A stretch of DNA of 64,000 bases, taken from the NCBI RefSeq assembly GCF_014356525.2, contig NC_052508.1, positions 51,828,442 through 51,892,441 of the forward strand, in the 5' to 3' direction. Below the pieces are notes generated by a model. It searched no databases. It was not told the origin of the DNA and was given only the letters and a program-made list of their open reading frames with translations. Origin of the DNA: Nilaparvata lugens (taxonomy: Eukaryota > Arthropoda > Insecta > Hemiptera > Delphacidae). Of this stretch, positions 37,497-47,665 are shown one piece after another; position 1 is the stretch's first letter; each line of letters starts with the position of its first letter. The position numbers were made by a program, and so were the translations under genes.

Positions 37497-37656
37497 GTCA
37501 GGATAGCCGAGACTACGAAGGCTTTGCACCTTTCAGTCTGCAGTCGTGGGCTCGAATCCCGCCGTTAAGCATGGACGTTTAATCAACTCATCATTTCATC
37601 CCATCACCCACGTACGCATAAGCATAAAACTCATTTGGGCATCATACGCAAAAAAT
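37497..37656 (+). mobile_element. tRNA-derived SINE
   Basis: The head contains an RNA polymerase III A-box-like TAGCCGAGACTA (37504-37515) and a B box GGCTCGAATCC (37549-37559) at the spacing found in tRNAs. It lacks a full tRNA fold and is followed by an unrelated body (ccatcacccacgtacgcata, catttgggcatcatacgc) and an A-rich end. This is the usual structure of a SINE; it is not a functional tRNA gene. Confidence 0.72.
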
Positions 37657-38107
37657 TAATAGAATTAGTGATTTGTATTTCCCAAGCACCCATTGTGGAA
37701 AAAAATGTGACACTGTAATGAGAAATGTTGAATGAAACCAAATTCCAGTAAAGCAAAACAATTTTTTTAATATACAAAGTACAAAAATATGAATTCGATA
37801 ATTAGGCTAAGATAAGAAACCAGGAATAAGGTTGAGTTCAATTTATTGTTTTATTGTTTATATTTATTTATTTTTCTGAAGTAAATTCATTTCATAGTTT
37901 GGTAGAGTAAATAGAAGGCATATAAATATAGTAGGCCTATAAATGAGAATAAATCTGAAGAAAGTATTGTTCAGTTTAGTAAAGAAAAAATAAACATGAA
38001 TTACAACAATTGGAGGGGAAAATGCTTATGTTTCATAAGTTGATAGAAACTAGAAAATGCTCAAGGTTAACAAGTGGATAAAACCATAGAGAAACAATAG
38101 TGTAAGT

Positions 38108-39196
38108 CAAGGCCGTACCCAGAAAAAAAATTTGGGGGGGGGGGAGTTTGTGATACTAGGCGGGGTCCGGAGGGCTCAATAAAACCTTTTAAAAATTGTC
38201 AAATAACCTTTTTCCAGACCATTATGTTTTTATTGACAAAACGAAGCTTTGATGGGCTTGCCACTTGGACCATTTCCTTACAAAGCCGTTTGTTGTTCTC
38301 TCTGGCTGGCTAAAAAAGGTGCTCATGGCTGTTCGGTACACTTTTTTTTATTTAAATTGGATAATCTTTCTGAATATAATTGTTAAGATCGTTATAAGAG
38401 TGAGAAAAAGTGGCAACTGAATTTTTTTAAGTGATCTAATAAGCGAGTTATGGATTGTTGAAGTGCTAAACTCAGTTTTCTTTCCAGATCATAAACGGTT
38501 TCGACTATATTAACAGAAAGAACTTCTCTTAAAAATTTAAAAAAAAAATGTATCTTTCCAAACTAAAACATTTTATTCCCCATATCGTTCATAAATAAAA
38601 ATAACATTTTTTGTGAATTCGATAACTTGTTTATTTTGGCATAAATCGCGAAAAACGCATACTATTACAGAGCCAATGATATACTGAATGTGTTAAAAAA
38701 AACTCCAATGGAAAATTTGAAACCGTTTATGATCTGGAAAGAAAACTTAGTTTAGCACTTCAACAACCCATAACTCGCTTATTAGATCACTTAAAAAATT
38801 TCAGTTGCCACTTTTTCTTACTCTCATAATGATCTTAACAATTAATTATATTGAAAAATATTATCCAATTTACAAAAAAAGCCTTAAATAAACTACGTAT
38901 ATGAAAGATAACTTTAGTATAATTTTCCCCGTTATATCTGTGGTGAATAGGAAAATAAAAAGATAGACATTACAGACTTAGCATCGTTTAATGCACCACA
39001 AAATTGTGTGCGTAACGTACTTTTTACTAGAAATTGTGTTTAATTTTGAACTCTTCTTTATTTACCTATGAAAATAATTAAATAATAGCCTACTTGAGAA
39101 ATTTAATTCCTATGTACATGAAAATTTTTATTTTTGGGGAAATTTCGGGGGAGGGGGGTTCCAACCCCTGTGCCCCACCCCCTGGGTACGGCCTTG
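38108..39196. mobile_element. 1.09-kb hAT-like element nested in the Mutator-like element
   Basis: Perfect 15-base terminal inverted repeats CAAGGCCGTACCCAG (38108-38122) and CTGGGTACGGCCTTG (39182-39196), each followed by a G- or C-rich run (11 Gs at 38134-38144). Flanks gtgtaagt (38100-38107) and gcgtaagt (39197-39204) form an 8-bp target duplication with one difference. A long subterminal inverted repeat (about 38350-38505 versus 38717-38880) lies inside. No transposase coding frame, so non-autonomous. Confidence 0.8.
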
Positions 39197-39484
39197 GCGT
39201 AAGTTAACTTGGAGAAACAATAGCATTAGTAGATATCCCATGGTATAGGGCGTTTAAGTCGCAACTTTTACTGTTATCTCAAGCCTATTACTGTCGATTT
39301 TTACTGTTTTGGCCGGGTAAGAGTGTATGAACGGCACAATTTAAGAGATTACCAGCCTCATCAAACTTCACGGGAAAGAACTATCAGCTTCAGATACTTC
39401 ATTAACATCTAGTAAACACCAATTTGAATATCAGAGTAATAAACTAATAAATAAAATTCCAGAAGACTTTATTAAGGATAAAAT

Positions 39485-39885
39485 AGCAAAAACCAAATTG
39501 AGATGAATAAGATCGTGGGTAAAACAGAACTATTATTTTAAAATTGAGAATTGAGTTGGCTAAATCAACAATTTTTGGCAATACCAATTGTGTAAAAATT
39601 ATTAAAACTTGAGAATTTTTATATTATTTTTCTTTGTATCTGTTTTTTGTTTATCAAGTACTTGACTATTGATGAAATTCAACATCCATAGATTCTGATT
39701 ACCAACAGAATTGTATAATTTGTACTGCTGTAATAAGATTAAAAAATGTATTTCTCATTTTTAGAACTCGTGGCTGGAGCTCAAGGCTTCTTTTTCCAGT
39801 CACGCCAAAAACTATTGTAATTCAATGATTATTTTGTTTGTAAAAATATTTCTTGTATTTGGTAATAAATTCATTATTCATTAGA
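39485..39885 (+). repeat. 420-bp dispersed repeat, copy 2
   Basis: Inverted relative to 36657-37080, located inside the Mutator-like element next to its right inverted repeat. Confidence 0.6.
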
Positions 39886-40101
39886 TAACAGTAAAAGTTG
39901 CGACATAAACGCCCTATACCATGGGATATCTACTTATGCTATTGTTTCTCTATGATAAAACCTTGAATGCTAAAATACTGGAGAAAGTAAGGGACTAGGG
40001 AATGGGATGGAGTGTGGAGATTTTGCCTTGGGGTTTTATACTAGCAGATGGAATAAGGAGGTATAGGTACTAGCAATTATTCTTCTAAAAACCTAAAACC
40101 A

Positions 40102-40334
40102 CTACGAATTGACATGTTTACTGAAAAAATGCCTCTGCAGATGAACTTTTTGGCTGGCCTTGTAATCACACACTCGACATGCGAACATTCTTTCTTTCTC
40201 GCACTCGAACTTTTGGTGTCTTGCTAAAGTTCCTTTGCGCAGATAAGTTTTTCCACAACGACACACATATTTGCCACAAACTTCATTCACAGCGTACAAT
40301 GATAATGGCGACATTTTTTCAATCCTACTCAAGC
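40102..40334 (-). CDS. lola: lola alternative terminal exon, first finger with C-x1-C spacing (40 kb)
   Basis: Terminal exon of 76 codons plus stop. The acceptor is CTGTTGCAG with AG at 40336-40335; two bases (GC) precede TTG AGT AGG. The fingers read CGKYVCRCGKTYLRKGTLARHQKFEC and FACRVCDYKASQKVHLQRHFFSKH. In finger 1 the pair of Cys expected as C-x2-C is C-R-C, with another Cys four residues earlier (C-GKYV-C), so the ligand set may be C-x1-C or an unusual C-x6-C. The Gly of the linker is replaced (CEKERMF). The second finger is regular. It is otherwise a normal member in phase and splice site. Confidence 0.87.
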
Positions 40335-40599
40335 CTGCAACAGATATACACGGATTCAGTAGAGAATCAGAGACCAAACCGAACAAATAGATGATAGAAA
40401 TGAGGAAGTAGTTCCTTGATTTTTGGCACATCTTTATTGAAAAGATGATTTGCAAGTTGAATTTTCAACTAGCTTCTACTAGAGATCCAAAATAGTTATT
40501 TGTGCAACTAGTGCGCAAAGTGACAGTTTGCTGCACCGAAAGAAACGGAATGGTTTCTTGAGTGCAGCAGAGGAACTTTGCGCACGTATTTCACATTTA

Positions 40600-40997
40600 A
40601 TTTTTCCTACAGTTACCATTGAATATGAAAAGTGGGTAATTATGGGTAAAATTCGCTGAAATCCATCAAATGTATATCTGTGTAATTTCATTATTAATAA
40701 ATAAAATAGAGGTAATGTAGTTGTGTTTGGATGGCGGGGCGGCTGTCACTCATGTCGCTGTCATCCACTGTTGTCCACCACCTCAATATTCTTATAACGT
40801 GCACCACAGTCACAGTTACCAACTTATTTTGATTTTGCTGCACTGGTGCTCCATATAACCTACTAACTATTTTGCGTTGTCATGTTGCAAATCTGGAGTG
40901 CGGAAAAAATTTTCCCGCACTAGAGCGGAAAAGTGATTCTTTGCATTCTGTAATCAGTGCAGCAATGGACACTTTCCAAGGTAACTGTAGGAAAAAT
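40600..40997. mobile_element. 398-bp element with 18-base terminal inverted repeats
   Basis: ATTTTTCCTACAGTTACC (40600-40617) is exactly reverse-complemented at 40980-40997. The interior is GC-richer and includes tgcagcaatggacac and cccgcactagagcggaaaag. Target duplication is unclear. No coding frame. Confidence 0.65.
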
Positions 40998-41518
40998 ACA
41001 TTCTATGAGGACATATGGAAATAAGAGCAAATGAATCTCACATAATGAATTAATGTTAAAATAGTCAGAATTATAAGAATCCTACTTTAAATATGCAACC
41101 TCACTCTGGTTGTGAGTAGTATAGCGAACTATGTGATAATTTCATAAGTCTGAATAATATTATTAATACGCCTATATTAAGGTTTCCTCTCCATTGTTAC
41201 AGGACTCCCTGAATACGATTAGAATTATTGTTTTGTTTTTTTTAGATTGAAGTGCAAGCAGGGCTTGGGGAGAGAAATACAACAACCTGCTGTGAAGTTG
41301 AAATCACTAACATATTAGAACCACCTGTGATGGGTATTTCAATAGCTTATCTCAGATTGGAGTTTCAGTTTTAGCTTTCATTTGATGTTTAGTGAAATTG
41401 GGTTCACCACATATTTGTTGGAAATGTGTACGATGTTATGGGAAACAATTAACGATTTTTATTTAAAGAAAATGGAAATGGATTCTGAGAAGTTGAAATC
41501 CCCTATTTTTGTACTTTA

Positions 41519-41729
41519 GTAAGGTCCACGTTATAATGATAGTATTTGATCAACTTTGGTTTTGCTATCCTTGTCTATCATTTGACAAAGCCGGTGGTAC
41601 TATCCTTTTCCAGGTCCACAACGATGCCAATTATGTTTTTGACAGTGTAAAAATATAATTAATTAATGCAGAGAATCGGCATTGCTATTCTTTTATTTTT
41701 ATCCACTGCCATTATAACGTGGACCTCAC
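41519..41729. mobile_element. Tc1/mariner-like MITE
   Basis: 20-base terminal inverted repeats GTAAGGTCCACGTTATAATG (41519-41538) and CATTATAACGTGGACCTCAC (41710-41729), one mismatch, flanked by TA on both sides. TA duplication points to the Tc1/mariner superfamily. 211 bp, non-coding. Confidence 0.75.
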
Positions 41730-43164
41730 TATAGGCCTGTGTTTATTAAGATTAATAAAAATTGGTGTAACAGAAATAACAGAAAAAGTGTTTTCTGTTT
41801 TTGAAATGTTTTTCTTTAAATTAGGAGTCAAATCATCATCAACTCATAAGATAACTTATTTGAATGTTTCAAGTGGAGTTATAAAACCTTACCTCTAATG
41901 TAATAAATAACTTATCTGATTCAATACAGCGAATAACTATATATTTTTGATAATTATTTACAGAATAGAAAAATCGAATTGCTTTTATTAATTCATCAAA
42001 TTAAATAAGTCGATTAAAGCATTATGGACACTATTAGAAATTGAATCCTCCATAATTATTAACTTGATACAGCGAATAATTATATTTTCTCCGGCATTTT
42101 CCACTAGAGAAAAAGTTCGCAAGCGCTTCACAAAATTATTCAAGCTGAAAAATGATTGAATCACATACACATTTCAATGTGACTGCATAATTATTGGAGA
42201 TACAACTGTTTATTTATACTTGTGTCATGAGCCCGTAACAATAATAATTATTGCAATTTTGTGTTCTGGTAATATTTTTGTTCTATTTGGTGAGTTTCAC
42301 TTTAAACTGTCAGTATTTGTTAAAATGAGAAAAGTTGATTTTATCTATAAAATTTTCTGACAGTTTCTAGTAAAACTTACTATACTAGCTCCAGAATTTG
42401 GTCTATTGTTTACAGTTGGCTTCATTAGAATAGTATAGCAGTATAGTTCAGCCAGTTAATATTGACAGAATATTATTGAAAAAATAAAATACTCATTATG
42501 GTTTGATACTTTTTTAATACCAACAGGAAATATAAATATAATATAACACATATTATCATACTAGTAAGGCCCAGCTTGAAAATACACATATATGATTAGA
42601 TAGAATTGATTTCAACAACCGTTAAAATCCTAAAAAACAACTAAAATCAGCTCAATTAATGGCATGTAATAATAAAGTGTTACTACGCAGTACAAACACA
42701 GAAGAGGTTTCTCGAGAATGCAGTATAAAAACAAAACAAAATCATAATAATATTATAACCACCATAAATCCTGCTAAACTAAACTGAACTAGATAATTAA
42801 CAAACTATATTATTTACAAGACTAGAAAAACATAGTGAGTATTATTATTAATGAATCATTTACGACTTTGATGGTAACTTTGAAACTCCAGATAATTAAT
42901 AAAAATGTTGCCTGATATATTTGAACATTCTTATTTGAGGTATGAATATTAATATCAAAATTTATTAAATGGAAGTTGAAATAAATTGAATAAATTATAT
43001 TATAAAACTACTATTTAGGGATAAGCATTACCGTATTCAATTGTAACAATTCAGCGGATTATATTCTATTTAAAAATAAAACTGAAAGACATTCTATACT
43101 GCTCATGTATAGGATGAGAAGATAATCCATGGTTGTTCATGATCCAAACAAGAAGCTGATTTTT

Positions 43165-43372
43165 TGTTAATTTAAGACGATTACTGTCGACTACTGTGTT
43201 TTTAGTAGTATTATTACTATTTCGGCCGTGTGAGAGTGTAAGAACGGCACAGTATGAGAAAGTACCAGCCATCACATAGCTTCACGAACAATTACTACGA
43301 TTATCGGCTTGAGTTAACATAGAAATTTGAAATATAAACGCCCTACACCATGGGATATCTTCTTATGCTATG
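43165..43372. mobile_element. Mutator-like element fragment, same family as 38086-39953
   Basis: Shares the interior words ttactgtcga, gagagtgtaagaacggcaca and agtaccagcc, and the end ataaacgccctacaccatgg, then gatatcttcttatgctatg. Only the right-hand terminal repeat is evident. Confidence 0.6.
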
Positions 43373-43659
43373 ACATTATTCCAAAAATAATTATTGTTTA
43401 TTGGAATACAAGTATGCGCTATTCATTCATATATTATTGTGCTATTTCAAAGTAAGTATTTTACAACAATTTTATTTTAAATACTAATATTAAAGCTACC
43501 GTCTTGAAGACGGCACTCTAAAATTAAAATAATAAAACATGATTACAACAATACCAATATTATCTATGAATTGATTTCCACAACCAACGGTTATCATAAT
43601 ATCATTTTCTATGATAACAAAAATAATGAATAACTAATAGTAATTAGTCTTTTTATTTG

Positions 43660-44000
43660 ATTTTACAGAGTGAGATTGAAACCAACTCTTGCAGACGGAG
43701 CCCCTGTTGACATGTTATACAATTATTACAATAAAAAAGCATCACAAACAACAACAATAATTCCATGACTTTTTCGATTCTACAGAGTTAGATTGAAGTC
43801 ACTCTTAAAGACGTGCTTTATAGGATTGTACCTTATGTGAATAATAAATTGGAGGGATAGTAACAATTTCTGCATTTCTTAAATCAAGCAATCAACGAAG
43901 TACAAAGTATCATGTTAACCACAAAAACAATGCATAACAAATAAGAAATCTATTATTAATCTAACTACAGAGGAATATTGAAACCACTCTTTTTATGGTT
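43660..44000 (-). repeat. degenerate tandem copies of the 44 kb exon C-terminal end
   Basis: On the minus strand the last codons and stop of the 44220-44590 exon (FKSDFNLTL-stop) recur at 43780-43812 (VFKSDFNLTL-stop, TAG), 43663-43682 (GFNLTL-stop, TAA) and 43975-43995 (GFNIPL-stop, TAG). Each copy is followed by a similar T-rich plus-strand sequence. The flanking word gcccctgtt..atgttatac also recurs (43699, 44031). No zinc finger precedes any copy. Confidence 0.7.
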
Positions 44001-44219
44001 TCAAACTAATATTGAAACTAGGAGTTGAAGCCCCTGTTATTATGTTATACCATTACAACAATAATGAAACTGTAAACAATAATTATAATAATTAGACTTC
44101 CTAATAATAACAATGATTGGTTTGGACACTTGATAATGGCATCAAAATAAGGTAGAAACTATGATGTGTAGCCCTGTACACATAAAATAATAAAAAATAG
44201 ATTAATCATTTTTTTGATT

Positions 44220-44590
44220 TCACAGAGTGAGGTTGAAGTCACTCTTGAAGACAACCCCTCTATTGCTTGGCAGCAGCATATCGAAGTCATGCTTTTTCTT
44301 CATGTGCTTGCACATCTCAGTCTTGTAGTAGGAGCGCTTGGGACAAAAGAGGCAAAGAAAGCGCGGCTGCTTGCCACATTCGTACTTCATGTGACGCCAC
44401 ACGGTGAACTTGCTGCAGTAAGTCCGCGAGCAGAGATGGCACAGGAATTTGGTGCCACCCCCACCGCCCCCGCTACTGCTGCCTCCCGAGGCGGTCGGCC
44501 GACGCACCTTCATCCTAGCCGCCAACGGCACAGATCCTAGCAACGGCACAGTGACCAGTGATGAGGTCAGCAGTTTTAATCTTTCCAGAC
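44220..44590 (-). CDS. lola: lola alternative terminal exon, zinc-finger pair (44 kb)
   Basis: Terminal exon of 122 codons plus stop (TGA, 44222-44220). The acceptor is TTTTTACTTCAG with AG at 44592-44591; two bases (GT) precede CTG GAA AGA. The lead has a Leu-rich start, then a basic KVRRP segment and a Ser/Gly-rich spacer (GGSSSGGGGGG). Finger 1: FLCHLCSRTYCSKFTVWRHMKYEC (C2HC); linker CGKQPRF; finger 2: FLCLFCPKRSYYKTEMCKHMKKKH (C2H2). The tail of about 21 residues ends VFKSDFNLTL. It is clearly paralogous to the 46.9 kb exon. Degenerate copies of the last codons plus stop recur downstream (43660-44000). Confidence 0.92.
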
Positions 44591-46931
44591 CTGAAGTAAA
44601 AACATTTTGTTAGATTTTACATCGAAGCTACGGTGTAATCTGGCCATACCTTGTTTTCGAATGACCTGGCGATAATAAGATGTAGATGTTCAAATCTTTT
44701 CGAGATAGATATGGAATCTTTTGGTTAGATGTGAACATCAAAATATGTTTGAATCTTTTGTTAGATTTGAAAGTAAAATCTTCAAACCTTGTTTCCAAAG
44801 TTCAAAGCTTGCAACCTTGTTTTTAAATTTTGAATTTTAGATTGGAATAAGCTGTTGGTAATAATTATAATAATAAGAAAAAATTTATCAAGAAAAAATT
44901 TAGATGTCTTGTTAAACGTAAACAGCTTACCTATTTTAACGAGCAGGCACTCTAAGCAAGTACAATTTTATTGAATATTTCCAATAATGCTATTACTAGC
45001 TTTTTTCCTTACATTTGAATAAGGATGACAGAATGCATTTACGCACAGATGTAATCTTAGAAAGCTCAGCTATTAGAAGCAACTAGCTTTGTCCATTTTT
45101 TTACATCCAAATGTGTTTCTTCTAAATTCAAATATGTGAAATAGACTACAGAAGAGAATCTAATTCAAATTTTGACACAATATAATTTATAGTTTATTCA
45201 AATCTTGTATAGTTTCATATTCTTGAAAAGACTACAAAGATATCTTACTTACATTAAATTTTATAAAATCTAACAAAATGTTGCCTCTTAATGTCATTAA
45301 GAGGCAACATTTTGTTAGATTTTATAAAAATTTAATGTAAGTAAGATATCTTTGTAGTCTTTTCAAGAATATGAAACTATACAAGATTTGAATAAACTAT
45401 AAATTATATTGTGTCAAAATTTGAATTAGATTCTCTTCTGTAGTCTATTTCACATATTTGAATTTAGAAGAAACACATTTGGATGTAAAAAAATGGACAA
45501 AGCTAGTTGCTTCTAATAGCTGAGCTTTCTAAGATTACATCTGTGCGTAAATGCATTCTGTCATCCTTATTCAAATGTAAGGAAAAAAGCTAGTAATAGC
45601 ATTATTGGAAATATTCAATAAAATTGTACTTGCTTAGAGTGCCTGCTCGTTAAAATAGGTAAGCTGTTTACGTTTAACAAGACATCTAAATTTTTTCTTG
45701 ATAAATTTGAACATCATAAAATTAAGCATTGATTTGCTTATTGCTAGTAACCTATTTCTATGTGGTATTACAGTGATTTTACAGTAACGTGAATATACCT
45801 TCCGTTAATGTCTTGACTTTTACAGTCATAATGATTCACCCATCTCATAAAGTAAGAACCTACTTTAATGAGTAGGCTAACTATTTGACCTACGGATTGT
45901 CTTTATATTTTTCATATTATCTGGTATTGCAATGAAATGATCATAAAAATGTTAAATACTTTAGTAACTCATAAAATAGTTAGAAAAATAAATGTTTTTG
46001 AATTGAAAGTAAGTGGAGAATATAAATCATTCCTAATATAAAGTCTGAACTAGCTTTGAAAACTGTGAGAGTCAATAGAGACAAATATGGTGGGAAAGGT
46101 AATCACCATAAAATAATGCAAACAGAAGAAATTATCAGATTTAAAATATGCAATCAGTTTAATGGTAAACAACAATATTTTTTGGTTTGAGTTATTATAA
46201 CTAGAATAGTTTCCATAAAAATAGATACATCAATAAATTGGAACACACAATTAAACATTAATTTCATTTTTGATATTATTAACGGACAAGATTTAAAAAA
46301 TGAAAAAAATGTCACTTAATTCAAGAACTCCAGTATATACTTAATATCCATCCAATAGATACCTAAAAATAAATCCATATTACAAAAATGACTAGAAAAC
46401 TATAAAATCAATACATTTATTCTCAATTCTTCATGTGTTATTAAATCCACCTGTACGTTTAATGACACACTTTTGATAAGGAGTCATATTAGGTTAAAAT
46501 TACACCATTTGATACAAATCTAGAAAAAAATGTACAAACTATGAATCATTCGATTTCAGGAAAGTTAAAATTCACAACTAATTCAGTAAAAATATAGTTA
46601 CTGTACAAAAAATAAATCAAAAATATTAAACAATTTTCTTTTTATAAAATCTAAGGATAGGAGGATAACATATTTTGGTTTAATTCTCAGTTTTATACAA
46701 ATCGTTTCACAGTTTTTCTCTGGAATATTTCATATTCACATGAAAATAATAATCATTTGTACCTAATACAGTTGTATTTATACCATGGTATGTATGGTCA
46801 TCTGTTGAAATTGAGAATTTCTGTGAGATAGATTGTATTTTCTACAATTTCAAACTTTCTTTTTATAATTTTTTCAGTCAGTGGAAGAAAAGATGGATAA
46901 ACAATTTGGTAATTTGGTTCATTTTGGTAAC
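44591..46931. other. intron with giant palindrome
   Basis: Contains the inverted repeat 44881-45708; the remaining DNA (45.7-46.9 kb) is AT-rich with no exon seen. Confidence 0.6.
44881..45708. repeat. near-perfect 828-bp palindrome
   Basis: Left arm 44881-45293 and right arm 45295-45708 are reverse complements around a single T (45294). I find one length difference, an extra A in the right arm's A-run near 45325-45330, and no substitutions in the parts compared base by base. The flanks outside the arms do not match. No open frame of note. It lies within the transcribed region between two paralogous exons, so any pre-mRNA through it would fold into a very long hairpin. Confidence 0.95.
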
Positions 46932-47242
46932 TCAACCAGCTAAATAGCAATTCTCAATACCACATAGGACTCCATTCACTTTCTTCAATTTATGCCAGTG
47001 CTTGCTTTTGACATGCATTACAATATTAGTTTTATAATACTCTTTTCTCGGACACAATTTGCAGGAGAATCTGGGCTGTTTGCCGCAAATATATCGCAGA
47101 TGTCTCCATAGTGTGAACTTGCTTCGGTAAATTCGCGAGCATTTGCTACAAGTGAACACTTCGCTTTCTCCGGAGCAGTCAATCAAATGCGGACCTCTCA
47201 AAAAATCGGCCGGCGAAAGAGTGCTAGCAAAAAGTTTCCAAT
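46932..47242 (-). CDS. lola: lola alternative terminal exon, zinc-finger pair (47 kb)
   Basis: Terminal exon of 102 codons plus stop. The acceptor is TTGGATTTTCAG with AG at 47244-47243; two bases (AT) precede TGG AAA CTT TTT. Finger 1: FTCSKCSRIYRSKFTLWRHLRYIC (C2HC, Ile replacing the usual Glu before Cys); linker CGKQPRF; finger 2: FSCKLCPRKEYYKTNIVMHVKSKH (C2H2). The tail of about 22 residues has two further Cys (VLCGIENCYL). It shares CSRxYxSKFTxWRH and CPxxxYYKT with the 44 kb exon, so the pair arose by duplication; the large palindrome lies between them. Confidence 0.91.
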
Positions 47243-47665
47243 CTGAAAATCCAAATTATTCGTTAAAATAGAACTGGTGCATCAATAGAATAGGTACGAG
47301 ACAGAGGAAGATTTTGAACTTGAGAAGAATCCCATCAATTGAAATTAAAGCTTGTTGTCACAATCTGAAAATCCAAATAATTAGTTAAAATCTAGATTAG
47401 AAATAAATTGAATTAATTCATGGATACAGGGAATATCAAATCTTGAAAGAATCAATTGAAATGACTAATCATTTTGTGATAAAAGTTTGCATCTGGAAAT
47501 ATCAGATAGGCTTATTGTTTAAAATCACCTAATTATTCTCAATTGTGAATGAATAATAGGCAGATTTGATTGTTAACCTTTGAAAGTATAAATTAAAATA
47601 ACCATTTTAATTGCAATCAGTTTCGAATGACTGTATACAAAGTTACAATCTGAAAAATTCATTTA
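47226..47665. repeat. degenerate tandem copies of the 47 kb exon acceptor region
   Basis: The segment around the acceptor (aagtttccaatctgaaaatc, then caaattattcgttaaaat, from 47231) is repeated at 47355-47391, and more weakly at 47483-47515 and 47636-47662 (unit roughly 120-155 bases). The copy at 47355-47391 keeps a CT (minus AG) and the same pyrimidine tract, so it could act as a decoy 3' splice site. Confidence 0.6.

Larger units (their letters stand above)
38086..39953. mobile_element. Mutator-like non-autonomous element (interrupted)
   Basis: Flanked by the 9-bp direct repeat gataaaacc (38077-38085 and 39954-39962). It begins atagagaaacaatag and ends ctattgtttctctat. A long inverted repeat (gatatcccatggtataggg, then gcgtttaagtcgcaactttt at about 39230-39268; reverse complement at 39887-39930) extends inward. 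A 9-bp duplication with long inverted repeats is typical of the Mutator superfamily. Its left end is split by the hAT-like insertion at 38108-39196. No transposase reading frame. Confidence 0.72.
36428..40101. other. intron dominated by transposon sequence
   Basis: Successively holds a 420-bp repeat (36657-37080), a tRNA-derived SINE (37497-37656) and a nested transposon pair (38086-39953). No exon seen. Confidence 0.6.
40335..44219. other. intron with several inverted-repeat elements
   Basis: Holds elements at 40600-40997, 41519-41729 and 43165-43372 and the exon-tail repeats at 43660-44000. A further palindromic pair, gtgcgcaaagt (40504-) and actttgcgcac (-40585), lies just left of the first. 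No exon seen between 41.8 and 43.1 kb. Confidence 0.5.

Noticed and set aside
37501..37572. Functional tRNA gene
   Set aside because: Boxes A and B are present, but the acceptor stem does not pair and the body continues as a SINE.
43497..43520. ccgtcttgaagacgg hairpin as a further exon-tail copy
   Set aside because: A short self-complementary word; similarity to the exon tail (cttgaagac) is too brief to count as a repeat unit.
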